Source: Streptomyces sulfonofaciens (GTDB taxonomy: Bacteria > Actinomycetota > Actinomycetes > Streptomycetales > Streptomycetaceae). Taken from it: DNA of 64,000 nucleotides. The notes under the pieces are model-generated. The model was not told where the DNA came from and did not search any database. It saw only the letters and a list, made by a program, of their open reading frames with translations. Position 1 is the first letter of the stretch, and every line of letters starts with the position of its first letter. Below are positions 42,006 through 51,126 of this stretch, piece after piece. Made by a program: the position numbers and the translations under genes. The stretch lies in the NCBI RefSeq assembly GCF_014656295.1, contig NZ_BNCD01000011.1:124001-188000 (forward strand), in the 5' to 3' direction.

Positions 42006-42245
42006 ATGGCTGCGCTCGCCTGGTTGCTCATTCCGCTTGTGGCCGCGGTCGGCGCGGGACTGTGGGGCAGGTGGGCCGCACGCCAGCGCAAGGTCGGCGA
42101 CGGTCCCGAGCTGGCCGGCTACGCCCGCTTCCGCGCGGCCATGGAGAAGTCGGCGCTGGAGGAGCCCAGCCCCGAGGTCGCCGACCCCGACGGCGGTTCC
42201 GCCGCCACCGGCGGCGGCCCGGCAGCGGCCTCCACGCGCGTGTAG
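42006..42245 (+). CDS. small single-pass membrane protein, function unknown
   Basis: The 79-residue product has one N-terminal hydrophobic helix (AALAWLLIPLVAAVGAGLWG), a basic stretch (RWAARQRKV) and a soluble tail that becomes Gly/Ala-rich. ATG 42006 has a good SD (GGGAGG). It sits between moaE and the PDZ/Lon protease; small proteins of this type are common at this place in Streptomyces, but I know no function. Confidence 0.75.
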   Translation: MAALAWLLIPLVAAVGAGLWGRWAARQRKVGDGPELAGYARFRAAMEKSALEEPSPEVADPDGGSAATGGGPAAASTRV

Positions 42246-42480
42246 GGGCGCCCTTCGCGGGCCCGGCGGCCGCTACGCGCACGTAGCGACGGCCGGGGGC
42301 GGGACGCCCCGTTCCGGGGCACGCGGTTCCGGCTGCACGGACCACTCCACGCCCCTCCGGGTGGCGGTCACCCCGCTCCCCGGGGTCGGTGGCCGTGCGC
42401 GGCGGCCCGCAGAAAGCCCGCCCCGTGCCGGTACGTCCTCATACGGGCGGCCCCGGCCGTGCTCCCACAGGCTTGTCCCG

Positions 42481-42486
42481 TACTGT
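42481..42486 (+). promoter_or_regulatory. -10 element TACTGT of the leaderless PDZ/Lon gene
   Basis: TACTGT is 6 bases before ATG 42493 and there is no SD. Confidence 0.5.
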
Positions 42487-42492
42487 CGTCCC

Positions 42493-43581
42493 ATGCCACG
42501 CCGCACCGCGACGATGCTCGCCTCCACACTGATCCTGATCGCACTGCTGTGTGCGGGTGTGTTCATCCGTGTGCCGTACTCGGAGATGTCCCCGGGCCCG
42601 ACGGTGAACACGCTCGACGATCACGACGGCGAGCCCGTGCTGCAGATCTCCGGGCACAAGAGCTATCCGGCGAGCGGCCACCTGAACATGACGACCGTCC
42701 GCGTCACCAGCGCCGAGTACAACATGAACCTGGTGGAGGCGGTCTACGGCTGGCTGGCGGGCGACCGGCTCGTCGTCCCGCACCAGGCCATCTACCCGGA
42801 GGGGCAGACGGAGGAGCAGTCCAACCAGGAGAACGCCGAGGAGTTCAGCCAGTCCCAGGAGAGCGCCAAGGTCGCCGCCCTGCGTGAGCTGCACATCCCG
42901 GTGAAGTCCCGGGTCGTCGTCGCCTCCGTGATCAAGGACGGCGCCGCCGAGGGCAGGTTGCACGCGGGCGACGTCATCAGGAGCGTGGACGGCACGGCCG
43001 TGAAGCAGCCCGACGACGTGGCGAAGCTGGTCACCAGGCACAAGCCGGGGCAGGACGTGGTCTTCACCGTGGTGCCCGCCAAGGACCAGGCGGCCGCGGA
43101 GAAGGCCGGGAAGACGGCGACCAGTACCCGGAACGTGAGGATCACCACGCGCAAGGCGGAGGACGACGCACGCGCGGTCGTCGGCATCCAGGCCGGTACG
43201 GACCACACGTATCCGTTCTCCGTCGACATCAAGCTCGCCGACGTGGGCGGCCCGAGCGCCGGGTTGATGTTCTCCCTCGGGCTGGTGGACAAGCTGACGC
43301 CCGGCAACCTCACCGGCGGGGCGTTCGTGGCGGGCACCGGAACCATCGACGACTCCGGCAAGGTCGGCCGGATCGGCGGCATCGAGATGAAGACGATCGG
43401 CGCCCGGGACAAGGGCGCCAAGTACTTCCTGACCCCCCAGGGCAACTGCGCGGCCGCCGAGAAGAACGTCCCGGCGGGCCTCACCCTCGTCAAGGTGAAC
43501 ACCATCCACGACGCGCTCAAGGCCCTCGGCGACATCCGCGGCGGCAAGACGGCGGACCTGCCGACCTGCGCCGGGAACTGA
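42493..43581 (+). CDS. membrane-anchored PDZ/Lon-type (S16) serine protease
   Basis: The 362-residue protein has an N-terminal membrane helix, a domain with an SPGP motif (SEMSPGPTVNTLDD), a PDZ domain (SRVVVASVIKDGAAEGRLHAGDVI) and a C-terminal Lon protease domain with the Ser/Lys dyad: GGPSAGLMF (Ser255) and GGIEMKTIGA (Lys300). It lacks an ATPase and should degrade envelope proteins from the outer face of the membrane. The mycobacterial counterpart is Rv3194c. Confidence 0.9.
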   Translation: MPRRTATMLASTLILIALLCAGVFIRVPYSEMSPGPTVNTLDDHDGEPVLQISGHKSYPASGHLNMTTVRVTSAEYNMNLVEAVYGWLAGDRLVVPHQAIYPEGQTEEQSNQENAEEFSQSQESAKVAALRELHIPVKSRVVVASVIKDGAAEGRLHAGDVIRSVDGTAVKQPDDVAKLVTRHKPGQDVVFTVVPAKDQAAAEKAGKTATSTRNVRITTRKAEDDARAVVGIQAGTDHTYPFSVDIKLADVGGPSAGLMFSLGLVDKLTPGNLTGGAFVAGTGTIDDSGKVGRIGGIEMKTIGARDKGAKYFLTPQGNCAAAEKNVPAGLTLVKVNTIHDALKALGDIRGGKTADLPTCAGN

Positions 43582-43828
43582 CCCGCACCGGGCGGTCGCC
43601 GGCCGTACCCGGACCCGGCCCCGGCCCGGCCGGGCCCGTCAGCGCGCGGACGGGACCGTGGACGGACGGCGGACGGGCCGCGGTGGACGGTGCCGCGGGC
43701 GGACGGCGGACGGGGCCGACACACCGCGGGCACGGGCCGCCCCGCCCGTGCCGCCGCCGCGCGCTCCCGCCGGACTCCTCCGCCTCCGCGGCACGCTGCT
43801 TCCCCGCTGTCGCTGCTGTCCCTGCCCC

Positions 43829-44386
43829 TCACTCCTCGAACGTGGCCACCAGGGCCTCGGCGAGGCCCGGCACGAGGCCCGCGCCGGTCAGTACCTGTGA
43901 GGGCGAGTCCTTCCCGCGCAGCCGCAGGGCCGACTCGCGGGCGCCGTCCCGCAGCACGGCCACTGTCATCCGGACCTCCTGGCGGTCCGGGTGCGCGGCC
44001 ACCCACTGTGCGAGCCGGGTGTCGTCCAGGTCGTCGGGCACCGAGTCCTCCGCGGACGGCGGCAGCATCAGGCGCTCCACGGTCAGGGCGCAGCCGCTCA
44101 CGCTCTCGGGCCAGGCGATGGTGCCGAGGAACTCGTCGAGCGGGTCGCCCGCGGGGACCTCCTCCTGCTCGATCGGCGTCAGCGAACCGGCCGCGCCGTC
44201 CTCGGGGAGACCGAGGCGCCGCGCGAGACCGGGCTCCTCGGTGCGCAGCCGCGCGGTGTCGACGAGGGCGAAGAGGCGGGCGGGCTGGTCCCAGCCGAGC
44301 CCGGAGGCGTACTCGTCGATCTCGAGCACGGCACGGGTCAGGGGGCTCGCGGCCATGGGCGGGGTCGCGGGGGAATCGTTGGACAT
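43829..44386 (-). CDS. PPA1309-family protein
   Basis: The 185-residue protein matches the actinobacterial PPA1309 family (SPLTRAVLEIDEYASGLGWDQPARLFALVDT; later LVPGLAEALVATF). It is cytosolic, small and acidic, of unknown function. The start at 44386 (MSNDSP) is chosen over 44395 (three residues longer); an AGGATG-like -10 lies just upstream and there is no SD. It is divergent from the UPF0182 gene, as usual for this family in Streptomyces. Confidence 0.82.
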   Translation of the reverse strand: MSNDSPATPPMAASPLTRAVLEIDEYASGLGWDQPARLFALVDTARLRTEEPGLARRLGLPEDGAAGSLTPIEQEEVPAGDPLDEFLGTIAWPESVSGCALTVERLMLPPSAEDSVPDDLDDTRLAQWVAAHPDRQEVRMTVAVLRDGARESALRLRGKDSPSQVLTGAGLVPGLAEALVATFEE

Positions 44387-44395
44387 GGTCAACAT

Positions 44396-44635
44396 CCTGC
44401 CTGGTTCGGGGGCCGGAACGGGAACTGCGTAAAGCCTCAGTAAGTTGCATCAGTGGGCCCTACGATCGCGGGGCGGCGCTCAGGCCCCGGGCAGCCCACG
44501 GAGAAACCGTGCAGACGTGCCGGAGAGGTACAAACCGCATACCGCAAACAACCCATACAGCATAAGAGTTGTAAACGACCCGAACCACCCGTCCACAGCT
44601 ACCGACAGCTATTCGCGAACTTCGAGGTGCGCACC
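44396..44635 (+). promoter_or_regulatory. intergenic promoter region PPA1309 / UPF0182, with AT-rich patch
   Basis: Between the divergent starts, bases 44535-44580 are unusually AT-rich for this genome (words such as ACCGCAAACAACCC and CATACAGCATAAGAG), marking the likely promoter of the UPF0182 gene. No clean -35/-10 pair was assigned. Confidence 0.4.
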
Positions 44636-47602
44636 TTGGCTTTCCAGATGCCGGACCGCGGCTCAGGCCCTTCGGGGTCACGGATCAGAGTGGGCCGACC
44701 GTCCCGGCGCGTCCGCACCCTGCTCATGACGCTGGGCGTGCTGGCCGTGCTGGCCATGGCGTTCGTCATGTTCTCGGGGTTCTGGACGGACCTGCTCTGG
44801 TACCGGTCCGTCAGCTTCTCCTCCGTCTTCACCACCACGCTGTGGACCAAGATCGGTCTTTTCTTCGTCTTCGGTCTGCTCATGGCGGTGGCGGTCGGGG
44901 TGAACGTCTGGCTGGCACACCGGCTGCGCCCGCCGCTCAGCGCCATGTCGATGGAGCAGCAGAACCTCGACCGCTACCGCATGGGGATCGCTCCCTACAA
45001 GAAGTGGATCCTGCTCGCGATCACCGCCCTCGTCGGCCTGATCGCGGGCGCCTCCGCGGCCAGCCAGTGGCGCACCTGGCTGATGTGGGTCAACGGCGTG
45101 CCCTTCGGCCAGAAGGACCCGCAGTTCCACATGGACGTGTCCTTCTACGCCTTCGAGCTGCCCTGGTACCGCTTCCTGCTGGGCTTCGGATTCGCCGCCG
45201 CGGTGCTCTCCGTGCTCGCCGCCGCGCTGACGCACTACCTGTACGGCGGCCTGCGGATCACCAGCCCCGGCGCACGGGCCACCGCGGCCGCCACCGGCCA
45301 CCTCTCCGTGCTGCTCGGCGTGTTCGTCGCCCTCAAGGCGGTCGCCTACTGGCTCGACCGGTACGGCCTCGCGGTGAAGTCCAGCGACTTCAAGGCGACC
45401 AGCAACTGGACGGGCCTGCGGTACGTCGACGCGAACGCCTACCTGCCCGCCAAGACCATCCTCTTCTGCATCGCCGTCATCTGCGCGCTGCTGTTCTTCG
45501 CCACGCTGTGGCGGCGGACCTGGCAGCTTCCGGTGATCGGCTTCGGCCTGATGGTGCTCTCCGCGATCCTCATCGGCGGCCTGTACCCGGCGATCGTCCA
45601 GAAGTTCCAGGTCCAGCCGAACGAGCAGGCCAAGGAAGCGCCGTACATCCAGAAGAACATCGACGCGACCCGCAAGGCCTACGGCATCGACGGGGTCACG
45701 CCCGTGGACTACTCGGGCAAGGGCGCGGTCAAGGACGCCGAGAAGCAGCGCACGGACGCCGACACGGCCGCCAGCTACCGGCTGAACGACCCTAATGTCG
45801 TCTCGCCCACCTTCCAGCAACTGGAGCAGGAGCGGACGTACTACCAGTTCCCGAGGACCCTGGACGTCGACCGCTACAAGGGCCAGGACACGGTGATCGG
45901 CCTGCGCGAGCTCAATCTGGCGGGCGTCGACAAGCGCAACTGGATCAACGACCACTTCACCTACACCCACGGCTACGGCGTCGTCGCGGCCAAGGGCACG
46001 GCGACGGACCCGGACTCCAAGGGTGCGCCGCAGTTCACCGAGTCCGGCCTGCCGGCCGGCGGTGATCTGGGCACCTACGAGCAGCGGGTCTACTACGGCG
46101 AGAAGACGCACCAGTACTCGATCGTCGGCGGTCCCCAGAAGGAGCTCGACTACGAGCAGGACGGCGGCAGCCAGAAGACCACCAGCTACCGCGGCAAGGG
46201 CGGTGTGGACCTCTCCAGCCCGCTCAACCGAGCCGCGTACGCGGTGTCCTTCAACGAACCGCAGATCCTCTACTCGGGCGCCATCGGCAAGGGCTCGAAG
46301 ATCCTCTACAACCGCACGCCCAAGGAGCGCGTCGAAGCCGTCGCCCCGTGGCTGACGATCGACGGCGACGCCTACCCGTCCGTCGTCAACGGCCGCATCC
46401 AGTGGGTCGTCGACGCGTACACGACCTCCAACGGCTACCCCTACGCCTCGCGCACGACCCTCGGCGACACCACGGCCGACTCGCTCAACGAGGGGGACAA
46501 CCAGCGCGCGGTGGTGGCCCAGCAGAACCAGGTCAATTACATCCGCAACTCGGTGAAGGCCACCGTCGACGCCTACGACGGCACCGTCAAGCTCTACACC
46601 TGGGACGACAAGGACCCGGTCCTGAAGACCTGGAAGAAGGCGTTCCCGGGCACGGTCCTGCCGGAGAAGGACATCCCGCAGGACCTCAAGGAGCACCTGC
46701 GCTACCCGCAGGACATGTTCAAGGTGCAGCGCCAGTTGCTGTCCCTGTACCACGTCACGGCGCCCCAGCAGTTCTACAACGCGAGTGACGCCTGGCAGGT
46801 CCCCAACGACCCCACCAAGAAGGACAACAGCGCCGTCCCGCCGTACTACCTCTCGCTGCAGATGCCGGACCAGAGCGGCCGGCAGTTCTCGCTGACGTCC
46901 ACCTTCACTCCCAGTGGACGCCCCAACCTGAGAGCCTTCATGGCCGTCGACGCCGACGCCACCAGCAAGGACTACGGCAGGATCAGGTTGCTCAGAGTGA
47001 CCGAGGACAAGGTCGACGGCCCTGAGCAGGTGCAGAACAAGCTCAACTCGATCACCCCGGTCGCGGACTTCATCCGGGACATGAAGGGTGCCGACTCGAC
47101 GGTCCTGTACGGCAATCTGCTCACGGTTCCGCTGGACAAGGGCTTCCTGTACGTGGAGCCGATCTACGCACAGGGCCGGAACTCGGAGTATCCGCTGCTG
47201 CGCAAGGTCGCCGTCTCGTACGGTGACAAGACCGGCTTCGCGGACAACCTGAGCGACGCCCTCAACCAGGCATTCGGCGTGGACGGCGCCCAGTCCGCCC
47301 GGCCGGGCCCGCCGCAGAAGCCCGGCGGGGAGACGCCGCCTCAGAACCCCACGGTGAAGGACGCGCTCGGCGATGCCCAGAAGGCGTTCGACGACGGCCA
47401 GACCGCGCTGAAGGAGGGTGACTGGGAGGCGTACGGCAAGGCGCAGGACAGGCTCCAGGACGCCCTGCGGCGCGCTGAGGACGCCCAGGCCGCGGCCGGC
47501 GACAAGAAGGGGGCAGACGCAGGCGCGGACGCCGGGAAGGACGGCTCAGGCGCCGGCAAGGGCGACACGAGCGCCGGCAAGGGGGGCGCCGGCGGAGGCT
47601 GA
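44636..47602 (+). CDS. UPF0182 family polytopic membrane protein
   Basis: The 988-residue protein has about seven N-terminal membrane segments (starting at [20 protein letters not shown]) followed by a large extracytoplasmic region of about 600 residues, then a C-terminal Gly/Ala/Lys-rich tail ([13 protein letters not shown]). The conserved block [15 protein letters not shown] and [13 protein letters not shown] identify UPF0182 (mycobacterial Rv3193c). Its role is not established. TTG 44636 is chosen because GAGG sits 8 bases before it and the protein then begins MAFQMPDRG; an ATG at 44648 is an alternative. Confidence 0.88.
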   Translation: MAFQMPDRGSGPSGSRIRVGRPSRRVRTLLMTLGVLAVLAMAFVMFSGFWTDLLWYRSVSFSSVFTTTLWTKIGLFFVFGLLMAVAVGVNVWLAHRLRPPLSAMSMEQQNLDRYRMGIAPYKKWILLAITALVGLIAGASAASQWRTWLMWVNGVPFGQKDPQFHMDVSFYAFELPWYRFLLGFGFAAAVLSVLAAALTHYLYGGLRITSPGARATAAATGHLSVLLGVFVALKAVAYWLDRYGLAVKSSDFKATSNWTGLRYVDANAYLPAKTILFCIAVICALLFFATLWRRTWQLPVIGFGLMVLSAILIGGLYPAIVQKFQVQPNEQAKEAPYIQKNIDATRKAYGIDGVTPVDYSGKGAVKDAEKQRTDADTAASYRLNDPNVVSPTFQQLEQERTYYQFPRTLDVDRYKGQDTVIGLRELNLAGVDKRNWINDHFTYTHGYGVVAAKGTATDPDSKGAPQFTESGLPAGGDLGTYEQRVYYGEKTHQYSIVGGPQKELDYEQDGGSQKTTSYRGKGGVDLSSPLNRAAYAVSFNEPQILYSGAIGKGSKILYNRTPKERVEAVAPWLTIDGDAYPSVVNGRIQWVVDAYTTSNGYPYASRTTLGDTTADSLNEGDNQRAVVAQQNQVNYIRNSVKATVDAYDGTVKLYTWDDKDPVLKTWKKAFPGTVLPEKDIPQDLKEHLRYPQDMFKVQRQLLSLYHVTAPQQFYNASDAWQVPNDPTKKDNSAVPPYYLSLQMPDQSGRQFSLTSTFTPSGRPNLRAFMAVDADATSKDYGRIRLLRVTEDKVDGPEQVQNKLNSITPVADFIRDMKGADSTVLYGNLLTVPLDKGFLYVEPIYAQGRNSEYPLLRKVAVSYGDKTGFADNLSDALNQAFGVDGAQSARPGPPQKPGGETPPQNPTVKDALGDAQKAFDDGQTALKEGDWEAYGKAQDRLQDALRRAEDAQAAAGDKKGADAGADAGKDGSGAGKGDTSAGKGGAGGG

Positions 47603-47662
47603 TGCGCCGGCGGGGGCTGATCGAGTGCACCCCCCGCGTCGTGATACGGTTCTGGAACACGA

Positions 47663-47736
47663 CGCGGGGTGGAGCAGCTCGGTAGCTCGCTGGGCTCATA
47701 ACCCAGAGGTCGCAGGTTCAAATCCTGTCCCCGCTA
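47663..47736 (+). tRNA. tRNA-fMet (initiator, anticodon CAT), copy 1
   Basis: The 74-base gene folds as a cloverleaf with anticodon CAT, three G-C pairs in the anticodon stem (GGG/CCC) and a mismatch at the end of the acceptor stem (C1 against T72), the hallmarks of an initiator tRNA. CCA is not encoded. A -10-like TACGGT (47645-47650) precedes it. An identical copy lies at 50269. Confidence 0.95.
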
Positions 47737-47740
47737 CGGA

Positions 47741-47780
47741 ACGGAAGGCCCGGATCCCACTTGGGATCCGGGCCTTCCGT
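47741..47780 (+). terminator. terminator after tRNA-fMet copy 1
   Basis: Arms 47741-47758 and 47763-47780 pair over 18 bp without mismatch around a 4-base loop. Confidence 0.8.
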
Positions 47781-48150
47781 ATGTCCGCGCCCTCTTCGCG
47801 CACCACGACCGCGCCGCGCCCGGCACCGTACACAGCGCCCGAGCGGTGCCCGGGCAGCGCACGCACGGCGTCCGGCACCGCACGCACGGCGCCCGAGCCG
47901 TGCACGGGCGACCGCGCGGGGGCGATTGCGCAAGCGCACGGCAAGTGCGGCGCACAAGCACATCGCGGAGGTGGCGCACGGCGCCTCGCGGGAGCGGGGC
48001 CGCCCGCCGCGACCGTGGACGCGGCCTACGGAGACTGGCCCGATCGGACTAGTGCGACGAGGCGGTACTCCTGGGTACTTGAGAATCACGCGTTTGACTT
48101 ATCTCTCTGTGGGCATGTCGACAAAACGCCGAAGTGACCTCACTGGCTGC

Positions 48151-48167
48151 GGTATACCAGGTGTACC
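48151..48167 (+). promoter_or_regulatory. tandem near-palindromes GGTATACC-A-GGTGTACC
   Basis: Two 8-base near-identical palindromes lie side by side about 30 bases before the Sel1-repeat gene. They look like paired operator half-sites. The rest of the interval 47781-48150 shows no gene. Confidence 0.4.
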
Positions 48168-48197
48168 GAGGTTGCGGATGGTGCGACGATGGACGGT

Positions 48198-50126
48198 ATG
48201 GGGGATAAGGCAACTCTGTTGGAGACAGGCCGTTTTGTGCAGCAGGCCGACCGGGACGATCCCGGGGTGGCCGCGGAAGAGGCTCGCAGGCGGCTCGCCG
48301 CCGAGGCCGGCGACGTCGAGGCGATGAGCGTCCTCGGCGCCACGCTGCTGCGCCGCGGCGACCTCGACGGAGCCGAGTCCCTGCTGCGCGCCGCCACCGC
48401 GGCCGGGGACCGCGCCGCCGCCAACAACCTCGGCGTCCTGCTGCACCAGCGCGGTTACGCGGACGAGGCCGCGGGCTGGTGGCGGGTCGCCGCGGTCGCC
48501 GGATCCGCCGCGGCGGCCCACGCCCTGGGCCGCCACCACCGCGAGCGCGGCGACGAACCCGCCGCCGAGTACTGGCTGCGCCAGTCCGCGGAGCAGGGCC
48601 ATGTCCTCGGCGCCTACGCACTCGCCGACCTGCTGGAACACCGCGGCGAGGACGGCGTGGAGAACTGGATGCGTGCCGCCGCGGAGCGCGGGCACCGGGA
48701 AGCCGCGTACCGCCTGGCCAGGATGCTCGACCTCCGGGCACAGGGGGAGGGGCCCGGAGGGGAGCGCGCAGGGCCCGGAGCGGACGGCGCACGATCCACC
48801 GGCGGCTTCCGCTCCCCCGCGCGCCGCGACCGCGGCACCGCTGCGGGCGCCCGGCGGGCCGGCACGCCCGCCAGACCCGGCCCGAAGGCGGAGCCGACCG
48901 GGTCCCAGCAGCTCACCGCAGCGGAGGAGGCCGAGCAGTGGTACCGGCAGGCCGCCGCGCGCGGGCACCGGCGCGCCGCTCTGCACCTCGGCGCCATCCT
49001 GGAGAAGCGCGGCGCGCTGAAGGAGGCCGGACGCTGGTACCTGACGTCCGCGAATGACGGTGAGGCGCGCGCGGCGTGCGCGCTGGGCTTCCTGCTGCGT
49101 GACGCGGGCGATGTGGAGAGCGCCGCCGTCTGGTGGCTGAGGGCCGCGCAGGAGGGCGACGGCAACGCGGCCAACGCCCTCGGCGCGCTGCACGCCGAGC
49201 GCGGTGAGCCCCAGACGGCGGAGCGCTGGTACCGCACCGCGCTGGACGCGGGCGACATCAACGGCGCGTACAACCTCGCGCTGCTGTGCGCCGAGCGGAA
49301 CCGCACCCAGCAGGCCGAGCAGTGGTACCGCAGGGCCGCGTACGCCGGACACCGCGAGGCCGCCAACGCGCTTGCCGTGCTGCTGCTCCAGAGCGGTGAC
49401 GCGGAGGGCGCCGAGCCGTGGTTCTCCAAGGCCGCCGAGGCGGGCAGCGTGGACGCCGCGTTCAACCTGGGCATCCTCTGCGCGAACCGCGGTGACGACC
49501 CGGGTGCGCTTGCGTGGTACGGCAGGGCCGCCGCGGCCGGGCACACCGAGGCCGCGCTGCAGGTCGGCATCGCGCTCCTGCGGGACGGCGACGAGGCCGG
49601 CGCCGAGCGGCACCTGCGGTGCGCGGCCGGCGGCGGCAGCCCGGAGGCGGCCTACCGCCTGGCGACCGTGCTGGACGCCCGGCGTCCTCCGCCGCCCGCC
49701 CACGAGCTCGGCGAGCCCGTGACCGAGAAGACAGAGTGCGAGGAGTGGTACGAGCGGGCGGCCGAGCAGGGTCACCGGCGGGCCCAGGTGCGGATCGGCA
49801 TGCTCGCGGCGGCGCGCGGCGACGTCGTCGAGGCGGCGGGCTGGTACCGCAGGGCGGCGGAGGCGGGCAGCAGGAACGGCGCGTTCAACCTCGGGCTGCT
49901 GCTCGCCAGGGAGGGCAGTGAGCCGGAGGCGGCGCTGTGGTGGCGGCGGGCCGCCGACGCGGGCCACGGGCGCGCGGCACTGCGGCTCGCGCTGCTCTTC
50001 GCGCGGCGCGGCGAGCTGGCCGAGGCGCAGCGGTGGAGCACCCGCGCCGCCGAGCTGGGGCCCGAGGAGGTCGCCGCGCGCGCCGCCCGGCTGCGGGACG
50101 CCGTGCGGCAGGAACTGTCCGCCTAG
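48198..50126 (+). CDS. Sel1/tetratricopeptide-repeat protein
   Basis: The 642-residue protein is almost wholly helical repeats of the Sel1/TPR type: units of about 36 residues like AEQWYRRAAYAGHREAANAL recur some 13-14 times, interrupted by a Pro/Gly/Arg-rich insertion (about residues 180-235) and a shorter one near residue 490. Such solenoids serve as protein-binding scaffolds. It has no signal peptide or other domain. It is boxed between two identical initiator tRNA genes. The start at 48198 (MGDKATLLETG) is preferred over 48189, three codons upstream. Confidence 0.85.
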   Translation: MGDKATLLETGRFVQQADRDDPGVAAEEARRRLAAEAGDVEAMSVLGATLLRRGDLDGAESLLRAATAAGDRAAANNLGVLLHQRGYADEAAGWWRVAAVAGSAAAAHALGRHHRERGDEPAAEYWLRQSAEQGHVLGAYALADLLEHRGEDGVENWMRAAAERGHREAAYRLARMLDLRAQGEGPGGERAGPGADGARSTGGFRSPARRDRGTAAGARRAGTPARPGPKAEPTGSQQLTAAEEAEQWYRQAAARGHRRAALHLGAILEKRGALKEAGRWYLTSANDGEARAACALGFLLRDAGDVESAAVWWLRAAQEGDGNAANALGALHAERGEPQTAERWYRTALDAGDINGAYNLALLCAERNRTQQAEQWYRRAAYAGHREAANALAVLLLQSGDAEGAEPWFSKAAEAGSVDAAFNLGILCANRGDDPGALAWYGRAAAAGHTEAALQVGIALLRDGDEAGAERHLRCAAGGGSPEAAYRLATVLDARRPPPPAHELGEPVTEKTECEEWYERAAEQGHRRAQVRIGMLAAARGDVVEAAGWYRRAAEAGSRNGAFNLGLLLAREGSEPEAALWWRRAADAGHGRAALRLALLFARRGELAEAQRWSTRAAELGPEEVAARAARLRDAVRQELSA

Positions 50127-50226
50127 GGAGCCCGCCGGATCCCCGGGGCCGGCCCGGGCGCAAGGACGCTCCCGGGCCGGGCGACGGGCCGGCAACCCCG
50201 GACGGGCAGCGGGGAAGGGAACGGAT

Positions 50227-50256
50227 TTGCAGGGGGCGCGCGGGGTCGCGTAGGGT
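50227..50256 (+). promoter_or_regulatory. promoter of tRNA-fMet copy 2
   Basis: TTGCAG (50227-50232), 18 bases, TAGGGT (50251-50256), with the mature tRNA beginning 13 bases later. Confidence 0.65.
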
Positions 50257-50268
50257 TATCGACAACGA

Positions 50269-50342
50269 CGCGGGGTGGAGCAGCTCGGTAGCTCGCTGGG
50301 CTCATAACCCAGAGGTCGCAGGTTCAAATCCTGTCCCCGCTA
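50269..50342 (+). tRNA. tRNA-fMet (initiator, anticodon CAT), copy 2
   Basis: All 74 bases are identical to the copy at 47663-47736, again without encoded CCA. Flanks differ: each copy has its own promoter and terminator. Confidence 0.95.
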
Positions 50343-50348
50343 CGAACC

Positions 50349-50388
50349 GCGAGGCCCGGGTCCTGGAAGATCAGGATCCGGGCCTCGC
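50349..50388 (+). terminator. terminator after tRNA-fMet copy 2
   Basis: Arms 50349-50365 and 50372-50388 pair over 17 bp with one G-T pair; loop of 6 bases. Confidence 0.75.
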
Positions 50389-50565
50389 GCATGTCCGGGG
50401 CGAGTGCCCGGTCGGGGAAGCGGGGGGGCCTTCGGGCGGAAGTGGCCCCGCGGGCGCCAGGCGCTGCCCCTGGGCTTGCGGCGGGGGCGTTCGGGACGCG
50501 CGGTTGGCGCCCTGCGGTGCCCGCCGTGGCGGCATTCCGCGGCGATGGGTGCCGTACGGAGAGCG

Positions 50566-50982
50566 TCAGCCGGCGGTGCAGTTCGGGCACAGGCCGCGGT
50601 AGGTGACCTCGACGTCCGAGACCGCGAAGCCGAAGCGCTCCGAGGCGGGCAGGTCGGCGAGCGGATTGCCGCTCGGGTGCACGTCGCGGATCGAGCCGCA
50701 GCCCGAGCAGACCAGGTGGTGGTGCGGGCGGTGCGCATTGGGGTCGTACCGCTTGGCGCGTTTGTCCGTGGAGACCTCGAGCACTTCGCCGAGTGACACC
50801 AGCTCGCCCAGCGTGTTGTAGACCGTCGCCCGGGAGATCTCGGGAAGCTTGACCACGGCGCGCGCGTGCACCTCGTCGGCGGTCAGGTGGACGTGGTCCC
50901 CGTCGAGCACCTCGGCCACGACACGCCGCTGTGCGGTCATCCGCCATCCGCGTCCGCGCAGTCGTTCCAAGAGGTCGCTCAT
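50566..50982 (-). CDS. catR: Fur-family peroxide-sensing repressor, CatR/PerR-like
   Basis: The 138-residue protein has a Fur winged helix ([33 protein letters not shown]), a His-rich metal site (HRPHHHLVC) and two CxxC pairs (C92/C95, C132/C135) for structural zinc. It lies divergent from katA, whose promoter holds a matching operator, so it most likely represses the catalase until peroxide oxidises it, like CatR of S. coelicolor. Its own -10 (TAGGCT, 50994-50989 on the minus strand) is 6 bases before the ATG, so its mRNA is probably leaderless. Confidence 0.9.
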   Translation of the reverse strand: MSDLLERLRGRGWRMTAQRRVVAEVLDGDHVHLTADEVHARAVVKLPEISRATVYNTLGELVSLGEVLEVSTDKRAKRYDPNAHRPHHHLVCSGCGSIRDVHPSGNPLADLPASERFGFAVSDVEVTYRGLCPNCTAG

Positions 50983-51043
50983 AGCACCAGCCTAGCAGTA
51001 GGGAAAGACCAAATCACGAACGGGTGTGAGTCTGGAAGTCTAC

Positions 51044-51071
51044 TTGACTTAGACATTGTCTATCGTAGGAT
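51044..51071 (+). promoter_or_regulatory. katA promoter with embedded CatR/PerR-like operator
   Basis: TTGACT (51044-51049), 16 bases, TAGGAT (51066-51071). Between them lies the inverted repeat TAGAC-ATT-GTCTA (51050-51062), exactly where a bound repressor would block RNA polymerase. Confidence 0.8.
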
Positions 51072-51126
51072 CGACATCGGCATCAGCCGAGTGACAGGAC
51101 TTGCAGCAAGGAAGCAGGAGGCGCAC

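Noticed and set aside
47663-50342. The two tRNA copies as attachment-site duplication around an integrated element
   Set aside because: Both copies are full-length with their own terminators, and the gene between is a normal-composition Sel1 protein with no integrase.
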